Shown piece by piece: positions 14,965 to 22,333 of a DNA stretch of 28,020 bases. The notes beneath the pieces were generated by a model. It was not told the DNA's origin. It made no database searches and saw nothing but the letters and a program-made list of their open reading frames with translations. Where the stretch lies: positions 1-28,020 of the forward strand of contig CAZWRV010000088.1 of assembly GCA_964636325.1 (NCBI GenBank). The letters are read 5' to 3'. A program made the translations under genes and the position numbers. The stretch comes from CAZWRV01 sp964636325 (GTDB taxonomy: Bacteria; Verrucomicrobiota; Lentisphaeria; Victivallales; GWF2-50-93). Every line of letters begins with the position of its first letter. The first letter of the stretch is position 1.

Positions 14965-14986
14965 ATTTTGTTAGCGTTTAATGGGA

Positions 14987-16714
14987 TCATGCTTTTGAGC
15001 CGACTTCCTCTTTCATTTTTCCGATCAGTACGTCGAGCGGCATGGGGGGCAGTTCGCCCTCCCTCCTGCTTCTGGCGGCGACCGTGCCTGCGGCCTCCTC
15101 CTTCTCGCCGACGACGGCCATGTATGGGATCCGCTCGTTTCTGGCGTCCTTTATCTTTGCGCCGATCTTGTCGGAGCGCATGTCAATGCCCGCCCTGAAG
15201 CCGGCGGCCTTGAGGGCGGCGAGTGTCCTTTCCGCATAAGCGTGGAACTTGTCGCTTATCGGCAGGACGCGTATCTGCTCGGGCGCAAGCCAGAGGGGGA
15301 AGGCGCCGCTGTAATGCTCTATGAGTATGCCGAAGAATCTTTCAAGCGAGCCGAAGAGGGCCCTGTGCACCATGTATGGCCGGTGCTTCTGGCCGTCGGA
15401 GCCGATGAAGGACATGTCGAACCTTTCAGGCTCGTTGAAGTCGAACTGGATGGTGGTGGTCTGCCATTCCCGGCCGAGGACGTCCTTGATCTTGAGGTCG
15501 ATCTTGGGCCCGTAGAACGCTCCGCCGCCGGGGTCGGTCTCGCACTTGAGCCCGCACTTGGCGACGGCCTTCTCGAGGGAGGCTATGGCCTTCTCCCATC
15601 GCTCCGGCTCGCCGACCGCCTTCTCCGGCCTGGTGGCCAGGTAGGCCTTTATGTCCTTGAACCCGAAGCAGTCCCATATGTGGAGGCTGAAGCGGAGGAC
15701 TTCGGCTATCTCGTCCTCGATCTGTTCCGGGGTGCAGATGATGTGGGCGTCGTCCTGGGTGAAGCCCCTGACCCTCAGGAGGCCGTGCAGTACGCCGCCC
15801 TTCTCATATCTGTAGACCGTTCCGAGCTCGGCCCAGCGGAGGGGCAGCTCCCGGTAGGATCTGTTTTTCAGGTTGTAGACCTGTATGTGGAACGGGCAGT
15901 TCATCGGCTTTATGTAGTATTCGGAGTTCTCGAACTCGATGGGCGAATACATGGCGTCGCGGTAGAAGTCCAGGTGGCCGCTGGTGCGCCATAGCGAGGA
16001 CTGGCCGATGTGGGGAGTGAACAGCATCTCGTATCCGTTCTTGTAATGCTCGTCGCGCCAGAAGGTCTCGATGATGTTCCTGATGCGGGCGCCCTTCGGC
16101 TGCCAGATTATCAGGCCCGGTCCGACGTCGTCGGAGACTGTGTAAAGTTCGAGCTCGCGTCCGAGCTTCCTGTGGTCGCGCTTCTTCGCCTCTTCGATGA
16201 GGTTGAGGTGGACCCTCAGCTCCTTGTCCGTGCCGAAGGCGGTTCCGTAGACGCGCTGGAGCATCGGGTTGCCTTCCCTGCCGCGGTAGTATGCTCCGGC
16301 GATCGTGAGCAGCCTGAACGAGCCGATCTGTGAGCTGTTCCCGACGTGCGGCCCGCGGCAGAGGTCTATGAATCCGTCGCACTTGTAGAAGGATATCGCC
16401 TCGCCCTCCGGTATGTCGGCGAGACGTTCGAGCTTGTATTTCTGCCCTGCGGCGGCCAGCAGCTTCTCCGCCTCCGGCCTGGAAAGCTCGCTTCTTTCGA
16501 AGGGCAATGCCTCGGCGGCAATTCTCCGCATCTCCGACTCGATCTTCTCAATATCCTCGGGGACAAGCCTGTGGGCCATGTCGAAGTCGTAGTAGAATCC
16601 GTCGTCGGTGGAAGGGCCTATGTCGAACTTGACATCCGGAAAGAGCCTGTTGACGGCGGCCGCCATCACATGCGCGGCGCTGTGGCGTATCGTGTCGAGC
16701 GGGAAGGAGCTCAT
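14987..16714 (-). CDS. thrS: Threonyl-tRNA synthetase lacking the TGS domain
   Basis: The product has 575 aa against about 640 in E. coli. The start MSSFPLDTIRHSAAHVMAAAV corresponds to the beginning of the editing (N2) domain, so the roughly 60-residue TGS domain is absent. The N2 domain has HSAAHV and the CRGPHV motif. The catalytic core carries the zinc ligands Cys273 (KPMNCPFH), His324 (DDAHI) and His450 (VHRALFGS), spaced as in E. coli. The anticodon-binding domain starts near LAPEQIRVLPI. It attaches Thr to tRNA-Thr and proofreads Ser. The nearest AGGAG is 17 nt before ATG 16714, so initiation looks weak. It leads the infC-rpmI-rplT-pheS operon. Confidence 0.95.
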   Translation of the reverse strand: MSSFPLDTIRHSAAHVMAAAVNRLFPDVKFDIGPSTDDGFYYDFDMAHRLVPEDIEKIESEMRRIAAEALPFERSELSRPEAEKLLAAAGQKYKLERLADIPEGEAISFYKCDGFIDLCRGPHVGNSSQIGSFRLLTIAGAYYRGREGNPMLQRVYGTAFGTDKELRVHLNLIEEAKKRDHRKLGRELELYTVSDDVGPGLIIWQPKGARIRNIIETFWRDEHYKNGYEMLFTPHIGQSSLWRTSGHLDFYRDAMYSPIEFENSEYYIKPMNCPFHIQVYNLKNRSYRELPLRWAELGTVYRYEKGGVLHGLLRVRGFTQDDAHIICTPEQIEDEIAEVLRFSLHIWDCFGFKDIKAYLATRPEKAVGEPERWEKAIASLEKAVAKCGLKCETDPGGGAFYGPKIDLKIKDVLGREWQTTTIQFDFNEPERFDMSFIGSDGQKHRPYMVHRALFGSLERFFGILIEHYSGAFPLWLAPEQIRVLPISDKFHAYAERTLAALKAAGFRAGIDMRSDKIGAKIKDARNERIPYMAVVGEKEEAAGTVAARSRREGELPPMPLDVLIGKMKEEVGSKA

Positions 16715-16777
16715 AATGTGTAAACCGTCTTCTCCTGTATTCTCTGCTGAGCTTGTTGAAATTGAATTTGGACGGGT

Positions 16778-16805
16778 AATCTAATGTCCCGGGGCGGATT
16801 TGCAA
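16778..16805 (-). promoter_or_regulatory. Candidate promoter for the thrS operon
   Basis: On the minus strand TTGCAA (16805-16800) and TAGATT (16783-16778) are separated by 16 bp, each matching four of six consensus bases or more. The leader to ATG 16714 would be about 55 nt. Upstream, at 16816-16830, GGCATT-TTT-AATGCC forms a 6-bp hairpin just past the stop of the membrane-protein gene. It may end the upstream transcript, although no long T-run follows. Confidence 0.4.
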
Positions 16806-16847
16806 GGCGGCGGAAGGCATTTTTAATGCCGGCAGCTTATCCGGCGG

Positions 16848-17459
16848 TCACGTGCCGACGGCCTCCGGGTGCGCCGAGAAGAACTCGTATCTTTCCACGG
16901 CGGAATAGACGAGCATGAACGCGGCGAGGCTGAAGCATGAGACTACCCCGCCGAGAACGAAGTGGTTCCTGTTGACGATGTAGACTATCAGGAAGGCTGC
17001 CGCGAAGATGGCGTAGTCGAAGGCGGCCGTGCGGAGCAGTATCCAGCGGGGTATGGAGATCGAACCCCTTATGCCGTAGCCCCTCCTGGTGGACGAGAAG
17101 AGCGCGATGTTGCCGAGGTGCCTGAAGTGGATGCACGCCTGCATGAGGATGAAGAATCCGCAGACCACCCCGTAGAAGACGTTGCTTGAGTAGAGCCTGC
17201 AGTTGTAGAGGAGGAACCACATGCCGAGCGAGCCGATGACCAGCTCCGACAGGAACCTGGACACCAGCGTCCGGGGGTGGGCTATCTCGTCCTCGGATAT
17301 GGGCTTGAGGCTGTCGCCCTCCTCGAAGACGAAGAACTCCCGCGCCTGGCTGTAGTAGATCTTGGCCCCGTTGTAGTTCATGAGCCAGTCCGAGACGAAA
17401 ATCGCCACCCAGATGAGCGTCATGACCTCCGGGCGGTAGAAGAACAGCTGCTCTATCAT
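16848..17459 (-). CDS. Small polytopic membrane protein of unknown function
   Basis: The product has 203 aa and starts at ATG 17459 behind GAGGT. Hydrophobic segments at about 12-28, 73-90, 95-112, 142-163 and 166-187 suggest five membrane spans. A hydrophilic section near 35-65 (REFFVFEEGDSLKPISEDEI) lies between spans 1 and 2. No family motif was recognised. It starts 9 nt after the purine permease gene, so it is almost certainly cotranscribed with it and with the FHA gene. A role as accessory subunit or independent membrane protein cannot be told apart. Confidence 0.7.
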   Translation of the reverse strand: MIEQLFFYRPEVMTLIWVAIFVSDWLMNYNGAKIYYSQAREFFVFEEGDSLKPISEDEIAHPRTLVSRFLSELVIGSLGMWFLLYNCRLYSSNVFYGVVCGFFILMQACIHFRHLGNIALFSSTRRGYGIRGSISIPRWILLRTAAFDYAIFAAAFLIVYIVNRNHFVLGGVVSCFSLAAFMLVYSAVERYEFFSAHPEAVGT

Positions 17460-17468
17460 ATGCCTACC

Positions 17469-18839
17469 TCAGTGTGAAACTTTCATCCTGACAAGCACCA
17501 AATACAATATCAATATAGCACCGATGAGATATGTCAGCCAGCCGATGCTGCGACTTTTTCCGGACACGGCCTTGATGAGCGGGTACGCTATGAATCCGAG
17601 CGCCAGGCCGTCGGCGATGCTGTAGGTGAAAGGTATGCCGATCAGGATGAGGAAGGACGGCACCGCCTCGCTGTAGTCGTCCCAGTCGATCTCCCTGGCG
17701 TTGTTCATCATCATGGCGCCGACGACTATGAGCGCCGGCGCCGTGACGGCCGCGCAGCTCGCCACCTCGCCTATCAAGGGCGCGAAGAAGGCTGCGGCCA
17801 GGAAGCAGAATCCGGCAGTGACCGCGGTGAGGCCGGTCCTCCCGCCTTGCTGGACGCCCGCGGCGCTCTCGATGTAGCTGGTGACGGTGCTGTGGCCGCA
17901 GAACGCGCCGGCCACCGTGGCGCCGGCGTCGCATGCGAACGCCTTCGTGGAGTTCGGGAGCTCGCTGCCCCTCATCAGCTTCGCCTGGGTGCAGACGCCG
18001 ACGAGCGTGCCCAGCGTGTCGAAGACGTCCATGAACGTGAAGATTATTATGAACGGCAGGAGCTGCCAGAAGAACTTGAACACCCCCGCGACGTCCGCCT
18101 TGGCGAAGACCGGCGAGATGTCCGGCGGCAGGCTCACTGGGAAGATTGAAAGCCTGATTTTGCCGAAGAGGGCGGCGACCACGGCCGAGACAAGAATGCC
18201 CAGGAGGATGCTCCCCCGGACCTTTAAGACTTGCATTGCGGCCGTGGCCGCAAGACCTATGGCGAAGATGATCACGGCCGGATTGCTGAAGGCGCATGAC
18301 ATCTCGAAGTGGCCGTTCCTGCAGACTATCACGCCGCCGTGCTCGAGCCCGAGAAGTGCGATGAACAGGCCGATACCGGCCGCGATGGACTTCTGAAGGC
18401 TCGGACTTATCGCCGACATCATCAGCTTCCTGATGTTGCAGAAGGAAAGCACCGCGAATATCACGCCGGACACCAGCACCACGCCCAGCGCCAGCCTCCA
18501 GCCTCCGGCTGGGCCGGCGAGGGCCGCGGCGGAACAGACGGGCAGGACAGAAAGCACGAAGAAGAAGTTCTCGCCCATCCCGGGCGCAAGCGCTATCGGG
18601 TAGTTCGCTACCAGGCCCATGAGCAGGCAGCCCGCCGCCGAGACCACGCAGGTCGCCGTCAGAAGCGCACCGTAGTCCATGCCCGTCACCATGTTGAAGT
18701 AGCGGCCGGAAAGTATCATCGGCTGCAGGAATATGATGTAGGCCATCGTCATGAACGTCGTCAGGCCGGCAAGCAGCTCGACGCTTATGCGGCTGTTCCG
18801 CTCCTCCAGCAGGAAATATTTCGCCAACGCTTCCTTCAT
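17469..18839 (-). CDS. NCS2-family purine permease (AzgA/adenine-guanine-hypoxanthine type)
   Basis: The product has 456 aa with about 12-14 hydrophobic spans. It has the AzgA-branch signatures NPIALAPGMGxN-like (YPIALAPGMGENFFF) near the N-terminus, FTFMDVFDTLGTLVGV in the middle, and CGHSTVTSYIESAAGVQQGG followed by RTGLTAV. It is an inner-membrane proton or ion symporter for purine bases. Start ATG 18839 follows GGGGA, 13 nt after the FHA gene stop, with the small membrane protein 9 nt downstream. Substrate assignment within the purines is by family only. Confidence 0.92.
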   Translation of the reverse strand: MKEALAKYFLLEERNSRISVELLAGLTTFMTMAYIIFLQPMILSGRYFNMVTGMDYGALLTATCVVSAAGCLLMGLVANYPIALAPGMGENFFFVLSVLPVCSAAALAGPAGGWRLALGVVLVSGVIFAVLSFCNIRKLMMSAISPSLQKSIAAGIGLFIALLGLEHGGVIVCRNGHFEMSCAFSNPAVIIFAIGLAATAAMQVLKVRGSILLGILVSAVVAALFGKIRLSIFPVSLPPDISPVFAKADVAGVFKFFWQLLPFIIIFTFMDVFDTLGTLVGVCTQAKLMRGSELPNSTKAFACDAGATVAGAFCGHSTVTSYIESAAGVQQGGRTGLTAVTAGFCFLAAAFFAPLIGEVASCAAVTAPALIVVGAMMMNNAREIDWDDYSEAVPSFLILIGIPFTYSIADGLALGFIAYPLIKAVSGKSRSIGWLTYLIGAILILYLVLVRMKVSH

Positions 18840-18852
18840 AGTTTTCCCCGGT

Positions 18853-19512
18853 TCATCCTTGGCTCATATATTTTGACATCAAGCCCAGCAGCCTGATGAG
18901 CGAATCGATGCAGTTCTTCAACCATGGGTTTCCCGTGAAGAACAGGGCCACCAGCCCGAACAGAAAGACATTTATCAGTATGAATGCTACGGAGATGGTC
19001 CGCCTCAGCGTCTTTATCCTGTCCTCGCGCAGCTTCTTGAGGATTTCATTTATCTGCCTGGCGACCCTCTCCCTGACCACGTCGTCCGCCTTCGCATGAT
19101 CCGCCGGCGGGGCCTCCGGTTTCTTCTGCGCGACCACCTCCATCAGTATTTCGGGTGGAATAGCGAAGTCGCTGGTCATCGTCGGGCCCGGCTCCTCGAT
19201 CCTCGTCTCACGGAAAAGCATCCGGTTGTCGCCCACGGATATCATGTCCCCCGAGCGCAGGAGCGAATCCTCGGCGACCTTCTGCCCGTTGACGAAAGTC
19301 CCGTTCGAGCTGCCGAGATCCTTGATATGCCAGTTGCCGTCGTCGCGGTATTCAATCTTCGCATGATAGCGGGAAACCTTGTCCACATCGAAGCGGATGT
19401 CATTGTCCATCTCCCTGCCGATGAAGCAGCCGGGGACGGGGACGTCAACCGACTGAGAATCCCTTTCACCTCCGATGAATTTTATCTTGGCCTCGGACCT
19501 GCCATGCGACAT
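18853..19512 (-). CDS. FHA-domain protein with C-terminal membrane anchor
   Basis: The product has 219 aa. The FHA domain occupies about 10-110, with all phosphothreonine-contact motifs: GRE (Arg33), S47-R-Y-H50, and G67-S-S-N70-G-T. Residues about 115-165 are a linker plus charged helix (VRERVARQINEILKKLRED). One membrane span follows at 172-192 and then a 27-residue tail. The FHA domain would sit in the cytoplasm and read phosphothreonine on a partner. No Ser/Thr kinase or phosphatase is encoded in the window. It is the first gene of the FHA-permease-membrane protein operon, with GAGGTG before ATG 19512. Confidence 0.88.
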   Translation of the reverse strand: MSHGRSEAKIKFIGGERDSQSVDVPVPGCFIGREMDNDIRFDVDKVSRYHAKIEYRDDGNWHIKDLGSSNGTFVNGQKVAEDSLLRSGDMISVGDNRMLFRETRIEEPGPTMTSDFAIPPEILMEVVAQKKPEAPPADHAKADDVVRERVARQINEILKKLREDRIKTLRRTISVAFILINVFLFGLVALFFTGNPWLKNCIDSLIRLLGLMSKYMSQG

Positions 19513-19742
19513 TGACTCGGCACCTCATTGAAATCAGATTTAGTTATCCTGCTGCCCGGCGAATCGGCGGCTCCGTGACTCCATCAACCGTTCACATCGT
19601 CCTCGCATCCGGCATTCCGACATCTGCAATCCATACAATATCCCATCCTTGCGTGCAAATCAAGCACATCCGCAGCTCCGCAGGAAGCAGCGCCAACCCC
19701 GCACAGTCCGGCGATTTTTACGATTTATTTTCCCGACTGGCA

Positions 19743-19770
19743 TTGACAGGCCGCCGCCATAATCTATATT
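19743..19770 (+). promoter_or_regulatory. Promoter of the Rrf2 regulator gene and downstream ABC operon
   Basis: TTGACA at 19743-19748 and TATATT at 19765-19770 are 16 bp apart. Transcription should begin near 19777. The rest of the gap from 19513 holds no gene, and no convincing promoter for the divergent FHA gene was found. Confidence 0.7.
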
Positions 19771-19794
19771 GGCGATAACATCCATAGACAATAT
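19766..19794. promoter_or_regulatory. Possible Rrf2 autoregulatory operator (inverted repeat)
   Basis: ATATTG (19766-19771) and CAATAT (19789-19794) form an inverted repeat spanning 29 bp from the -10 box to about +18. Rrf2-family operators are typically extended inverted repeats of about 25-29 bp with AT-rich ends. The position would suit repression of its own gene. A GC hairpin at 19804-19817 (CCCGCC/GGCGGG) follows just before the Shine-Dalgarno. Confidence 0.35.
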
Positions 19795-19829
19795 CATCCT
19801 TGACCCGCCGAGGCGGGCGGAGGCGCATG

Positions 19830-20258
19830 ATGAAGATATCGAAGAAGGGCGAATATGCCCTGATGGCCATGATATATCTTTCGGGCCGGCATGGGACGCC
19901 GGTGAGGATCCAGGACATAGCCGAACACGAGGACATTCCGGTGAAGTTCCTGGAGCAGATACTCCTCGATCTGAAGAAGGCGGGCTATCTCTACAGCAAG
20001 CCCGGGGTCGGGGGAGGCTATACGCTGCTCAAGGATCCGGCGGAGATCACGCTTGCCGAGATCATCCGCATCATGGACGGCCCTCTCGCGCCCTTGAGCT
20101 GCGTAAGCAAGCGGGCCTACGTCAAATGCCCGCACGAGAGCACCTGCGGCCTGCACTCGGTCATGCTGAGGGTGAGGAACGCCATCAGCGACATTCTGGA
20201 GAACGTGACCTTTGCCGACGTCGGAAAGGAGCACCGCAGCAGGAAACCTAAGAAATGA
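19830..20258 (+). CDS. Rrf2-family transcriptional regulator with three-cysteine motif
   Basis: The product is 142 aa from ATG 19830, which is 6 nt after GGAGG at 19819-19823. The opening MKISKKGEYALMAMIYL aligns with the usual Rrf2 start; an adjacent ATG at 19827 is equally readable. The winged helix covers about 1-65, with GVGGGYTL as the wing. C91-x8-C100-x5-C106 resembles the Fe-S ligand set of IscR-like members (C-x5-C-x5-C), with a longer first spacing. It probably senses Fe-S, redox or sulfur status and controls itself and the ABC genes that begin 50 nt downstream. That target is inferred from adjacency. Confidence 0.9.
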   Translation: MKISKKGEYALMAMIYLSGRHGTPVRIQDIAEHEDIPVKFLEQILLDLKKAGYLYSKPGVGGGYTLLKDPAEITLAEIIRIMDGPLAPLSCVSKRAYVKCPHESTCGLHSVMLRVRNAISDILENVTFADVGKEHRSRKPKK

Positions 20259-20278
20259 ACTGATCACGGCCTACCGCA

Positions 20279-20284
20279 TATAAT
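20279..20284 (+). promoter_or_regulatory. Isolated TATAAT before the substrate-binding protein gene
   Basis: TATAAT lies 25 nt before ATG 20309, with AAGGAG between. No acceptable -35 is found at 16-18 bp, so an internal promoter between the regulator and the transporter genes is only a possibility. An activator-dependent promoter would look like this. Confidence 0.25.
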
Positions 20285-20308
20285 TATGAAACATAAGGAG
20301 TTGGAAAC

Positions 20309-21385
20309 ATGAAGTTGAGCAGAACCGCCGCAGTTGCGGGATTGTGTTCGAAAGTCGCGTTAGCATGTGGTCTTTCGCTGGCGCTGTGGGGATCAGGCAC
20401 AAGCCTGGCGGCGGAGGACGGTAAGCCCGCGCTGCCTGAAAAGCTCAGGCTCGGATACTTCCCGAACATCACCCACGGCCCGGCCCTGATTGGCACAGCC
20501 AACGGGCTCTTCCAGCAGAAGCTCGGCGACAGCATCAAGCTCGAGACCAAGGTGTTCAACGCGGGCCCCTCGCTGATCGAAGCCATGTTCGCCAACGAGA
20601 TCGACATCGGCTACATCGGCCCGAATCCGGCCATCAACGGATACGTAAAAAGCAAGGGAAAGGCGCTCCGGATAATCTGCGGCGCCTGCAGCGGAGGCGC
20701 GCTCTTCGTTGTCCGTCCCGAATCCGGAATAGCAAAGGCCTCCGACCTCGCGGGAAAGAAGCTCGCGACGCCCCAGCTGGGCAACACGCAGGACGTCGCC
20801 CTCAGAAGCTATCTGCTCAAGAACAAGCTCAAGACCGCCGACAAGGGCGGAACAACCGAGATAGTGCCCACGGACAACCCCGCTATCCTCTCCATGTTCA
20901 TGCAGGGGCGGATCGACGGCGCATGGGTTCCGGAACCCTGGGGCACGAGGCTCATAACCGAAGGCAAGGGGAAGCTCTTCCTCGACGAAAGAACCCTCTG
21001 GCCGGACGGCAAGTTCGTCACAGCCCACGTCATTGTCAGCACCGGCTTCCTCAACAAATATTCCGAGGCGGTCAGGAGATTCGTGGAGGCGCACGTCGCC
21101 GCGGTGGACTTCATCAATTCCGACATAGATAAGGCCAAGGAGATAATGAACAAGGAAATCGCGAGGATCACCACGAAGGCGTTTCCAAAGGATATACTGG
21201 ACAAGTCCATGGAGAACATGCTTGTAACATACGACCCGGTCCAGGCTTCACTGCTCAAGTCCGCGGACGACGCATATGAACTCGGCTTCCTCGGCGCAAG
21301 CCGGCCCGACATTTCAGGCATATATTCCTTGGAGATATTGAACGAAGTGCTCCTCAAGCTGGGTAGGCCGAGGATACAATACTGA
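20309..21385 (+). CDS. ABC transporter substrate-binding protein, NitT/TauT/SsuA type
   Basis: The product has 358 aa. Its signal peptide covers about 1-34 (LALWGSGTSLAAED). The mature start KLRLGYFPNITHGPALIG is typical of the SsuA/TauA/NrtA family of periplasmic binding proteins. So are the segments EAMFANEIDIGYIGPNPAING, SDLAGKKLATPQLGNTQDVALR, and DGAWVPEPWGTRL. It captures a small anion such as an alkyl sulfonate, taurine or nitrate and hands it to the permease. Sequence alone does not decide the ligand. AAGGAG precedes ATG 20309. It is separated from the ATPase gene by a 105-nt gap filled largely by a heptad repeat array. Confidence 0.92.
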   Translation: MKLSRTAAVAGLCSKVALACGLSLALWGSGTSLAAEDGKPALPEKLRLGYFPNITHGPALIGTANGLFQQKLGDSIKLETKVFNAGPSLIEAMFANEIDIGYIGPNPAINGYVKSKGKALRIICGACSGGALFVVRPESGIAKASDLAGKKLATPQLGNTQDVALRSYLLKNKLKTADKGGTTEIVPTDNPAILSMFMQGRIDGAWVPEPWGTRLITEGKGKLFLDERTLWPDGKFVTAHVIVSTGFLNKYSEAVRRFVEAHVAAVDFINSDIDKAKEIMNKEIARITTKAFPKDILDKSMENMLVTYDPVQASLLKSADDAYELGFLGASRPDISGIYSLEILNEVLLKLGRPRIQY

Positions 21386-21392
21386 GGTTCGC

Positions 21393-21483
21393 CGTTGCCG
21401 GTTGTTCGTTGCAAATTATTGGGTAACGGTGACCAATGACCAATGACCGACAACGGATAACAGATAACGGATCACTGATCACT
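21393..21483. repeat. Degenerate 7-bp tandem repeat array (13 heptads)
   Basis: Read in a fixed 7-bp register from 21393, the sequence gives 13 units without slippage. The first units are CGTTGCC, GGTTGTT and CGTTGCA. The middle ones include GGGTAAC, GGTGACC and AATGACC twice. The last are GACAACG, GATAACA, GATAACG and GATCACT twice. The early CGTTG units are complementary to the later CAACG unit, so the RNA can fold back. It fills 91 of the 105 nt between the binding-protein and ATPase genes. It resembles the heptanucleotide STRR arrays described in cyanobacteria. No protein is encoded. Confidence 0.75.
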
Positions 21484-21490
21484 TAACTCC

Positions 21491-22333
21491 ATGCTCAACG
21501 GCAAAAGTCAATCGTCGGAGACAGTCGCGGCCGCCGGCATATTAAATGCCGTCACCCCCTTCCTGCGCATACAGGAAGTCGGCAAAAGCTTCGTCTCGCG
21601 CGGCCAGAGGGTCGAGGCGCTGAGCGGCTTCTCCTTCGATGTCAGCGAGGGCGAATTCATCTGTCTGCTGGGCTCCAGCGGCTGCGGGAAGTCAACGCTC
21701 CTCAGCATAATAGCCGGCTTCGAACACCCCGACTCCGGATGCGTGCTCCTCAACGGATCCGCCGTCAGCGGCCCCGGCACCGACCGCGTCCTCCTCTTCC
21801 AGGACGCGACCCTGTTCCCCTGGCTTGACATCATAGGGAACGTGGAGTTCGGCCTCCGCGAAAAGAAGATGTCCAAGCAGGAACGCCGCCGCATCGCCGC
21901 CGCTTGGATCGAACGGGTGCACCTGAAGGGCTTTGAAAACCACTACGTCCATCAGCTCTCAGGCGGAATGCGCCAGCGCGCGGCCCTGGCCCGAGCCCTC
22001 GCCATCAATCCGTCCATCCTGCTGATGGACGAGCCATTCTGCTCGGTCGACGCAATGACCAGGGACGCGCTGCATCTCGAGCTTGAGAACATCTGGAAGA
22101 CTACAAGCAAGACCATCATTTTCGTCACACACAACGTCCGCGAGGCGGTCGCGCTCGGCGACAGGGTCTTCGTCTTCACTCCGCGCCCCGGCAGGAACGC
22201 CGGGGAATACAGGATCGACCTGCCGCGCCCGCGCAGGCTCGAAGATCCGAAAGTCACAATGCACACCGCGGAGATTATGAGGGTTCTTCGAGCCGCCGAC
22301 AGGAACGGAGAATCCGACGGAGGCGTAAAATGA
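21491..22333 (+). CDS. ABC transporter ATP-binding protein, NitT/TauT/SsuB type
   Basis: The product has 280 aa. Walker A GSSGCGKST spans 61-69, followed by Q-loop LLFQDATLFPW, signature LSGGM (156-160), Walker B LLMDE (Asp180, Glu181) and switch His in FVTHN. The DATLFPWL segment after the Q-loop is characteristic of the SsuB/TauB/NrtD branch. It powers import with the permease encoded next, whose start overlaps this stop by 4 bp (ATGA at 22330). The first 24 residues precede the usual domain start. No Shine-Dalgarno is visible before ATG 21491, where the heptad array ends eight bases upstream, so translation may depend on that structure or on reinitiation. Confidence 0.94.
   Translation: MLNGKSQSSETVAAAGILNAVTPFLRIQEVGKSFVSRGQRVEALSGFSFDVSEGEFICLLGSSGCGKSTLLSIIAGFEHPDSGCVLLNGSAVSGPGTDRVLLFQDATLFPWLDIIGNVEFGLREKKMSKQERRRIAAAWIERVHLKGFENHYVHQLSGGMRQRAALARALAINPSILLMDEPFCSVDAMTRDALHLELENIWKTTSKTIIFVTHNVREAVALGDRVFVFTPRPGRNAGEYRIDLPRPRRLEDPKVTMHTAEIMRVLRAADRNGESDGGVK

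Noticed and set aside
21414..21483. CRISPR array
   Set aside because: Contiguous 7-bp units with no spacers; it is a short tandem repeat.
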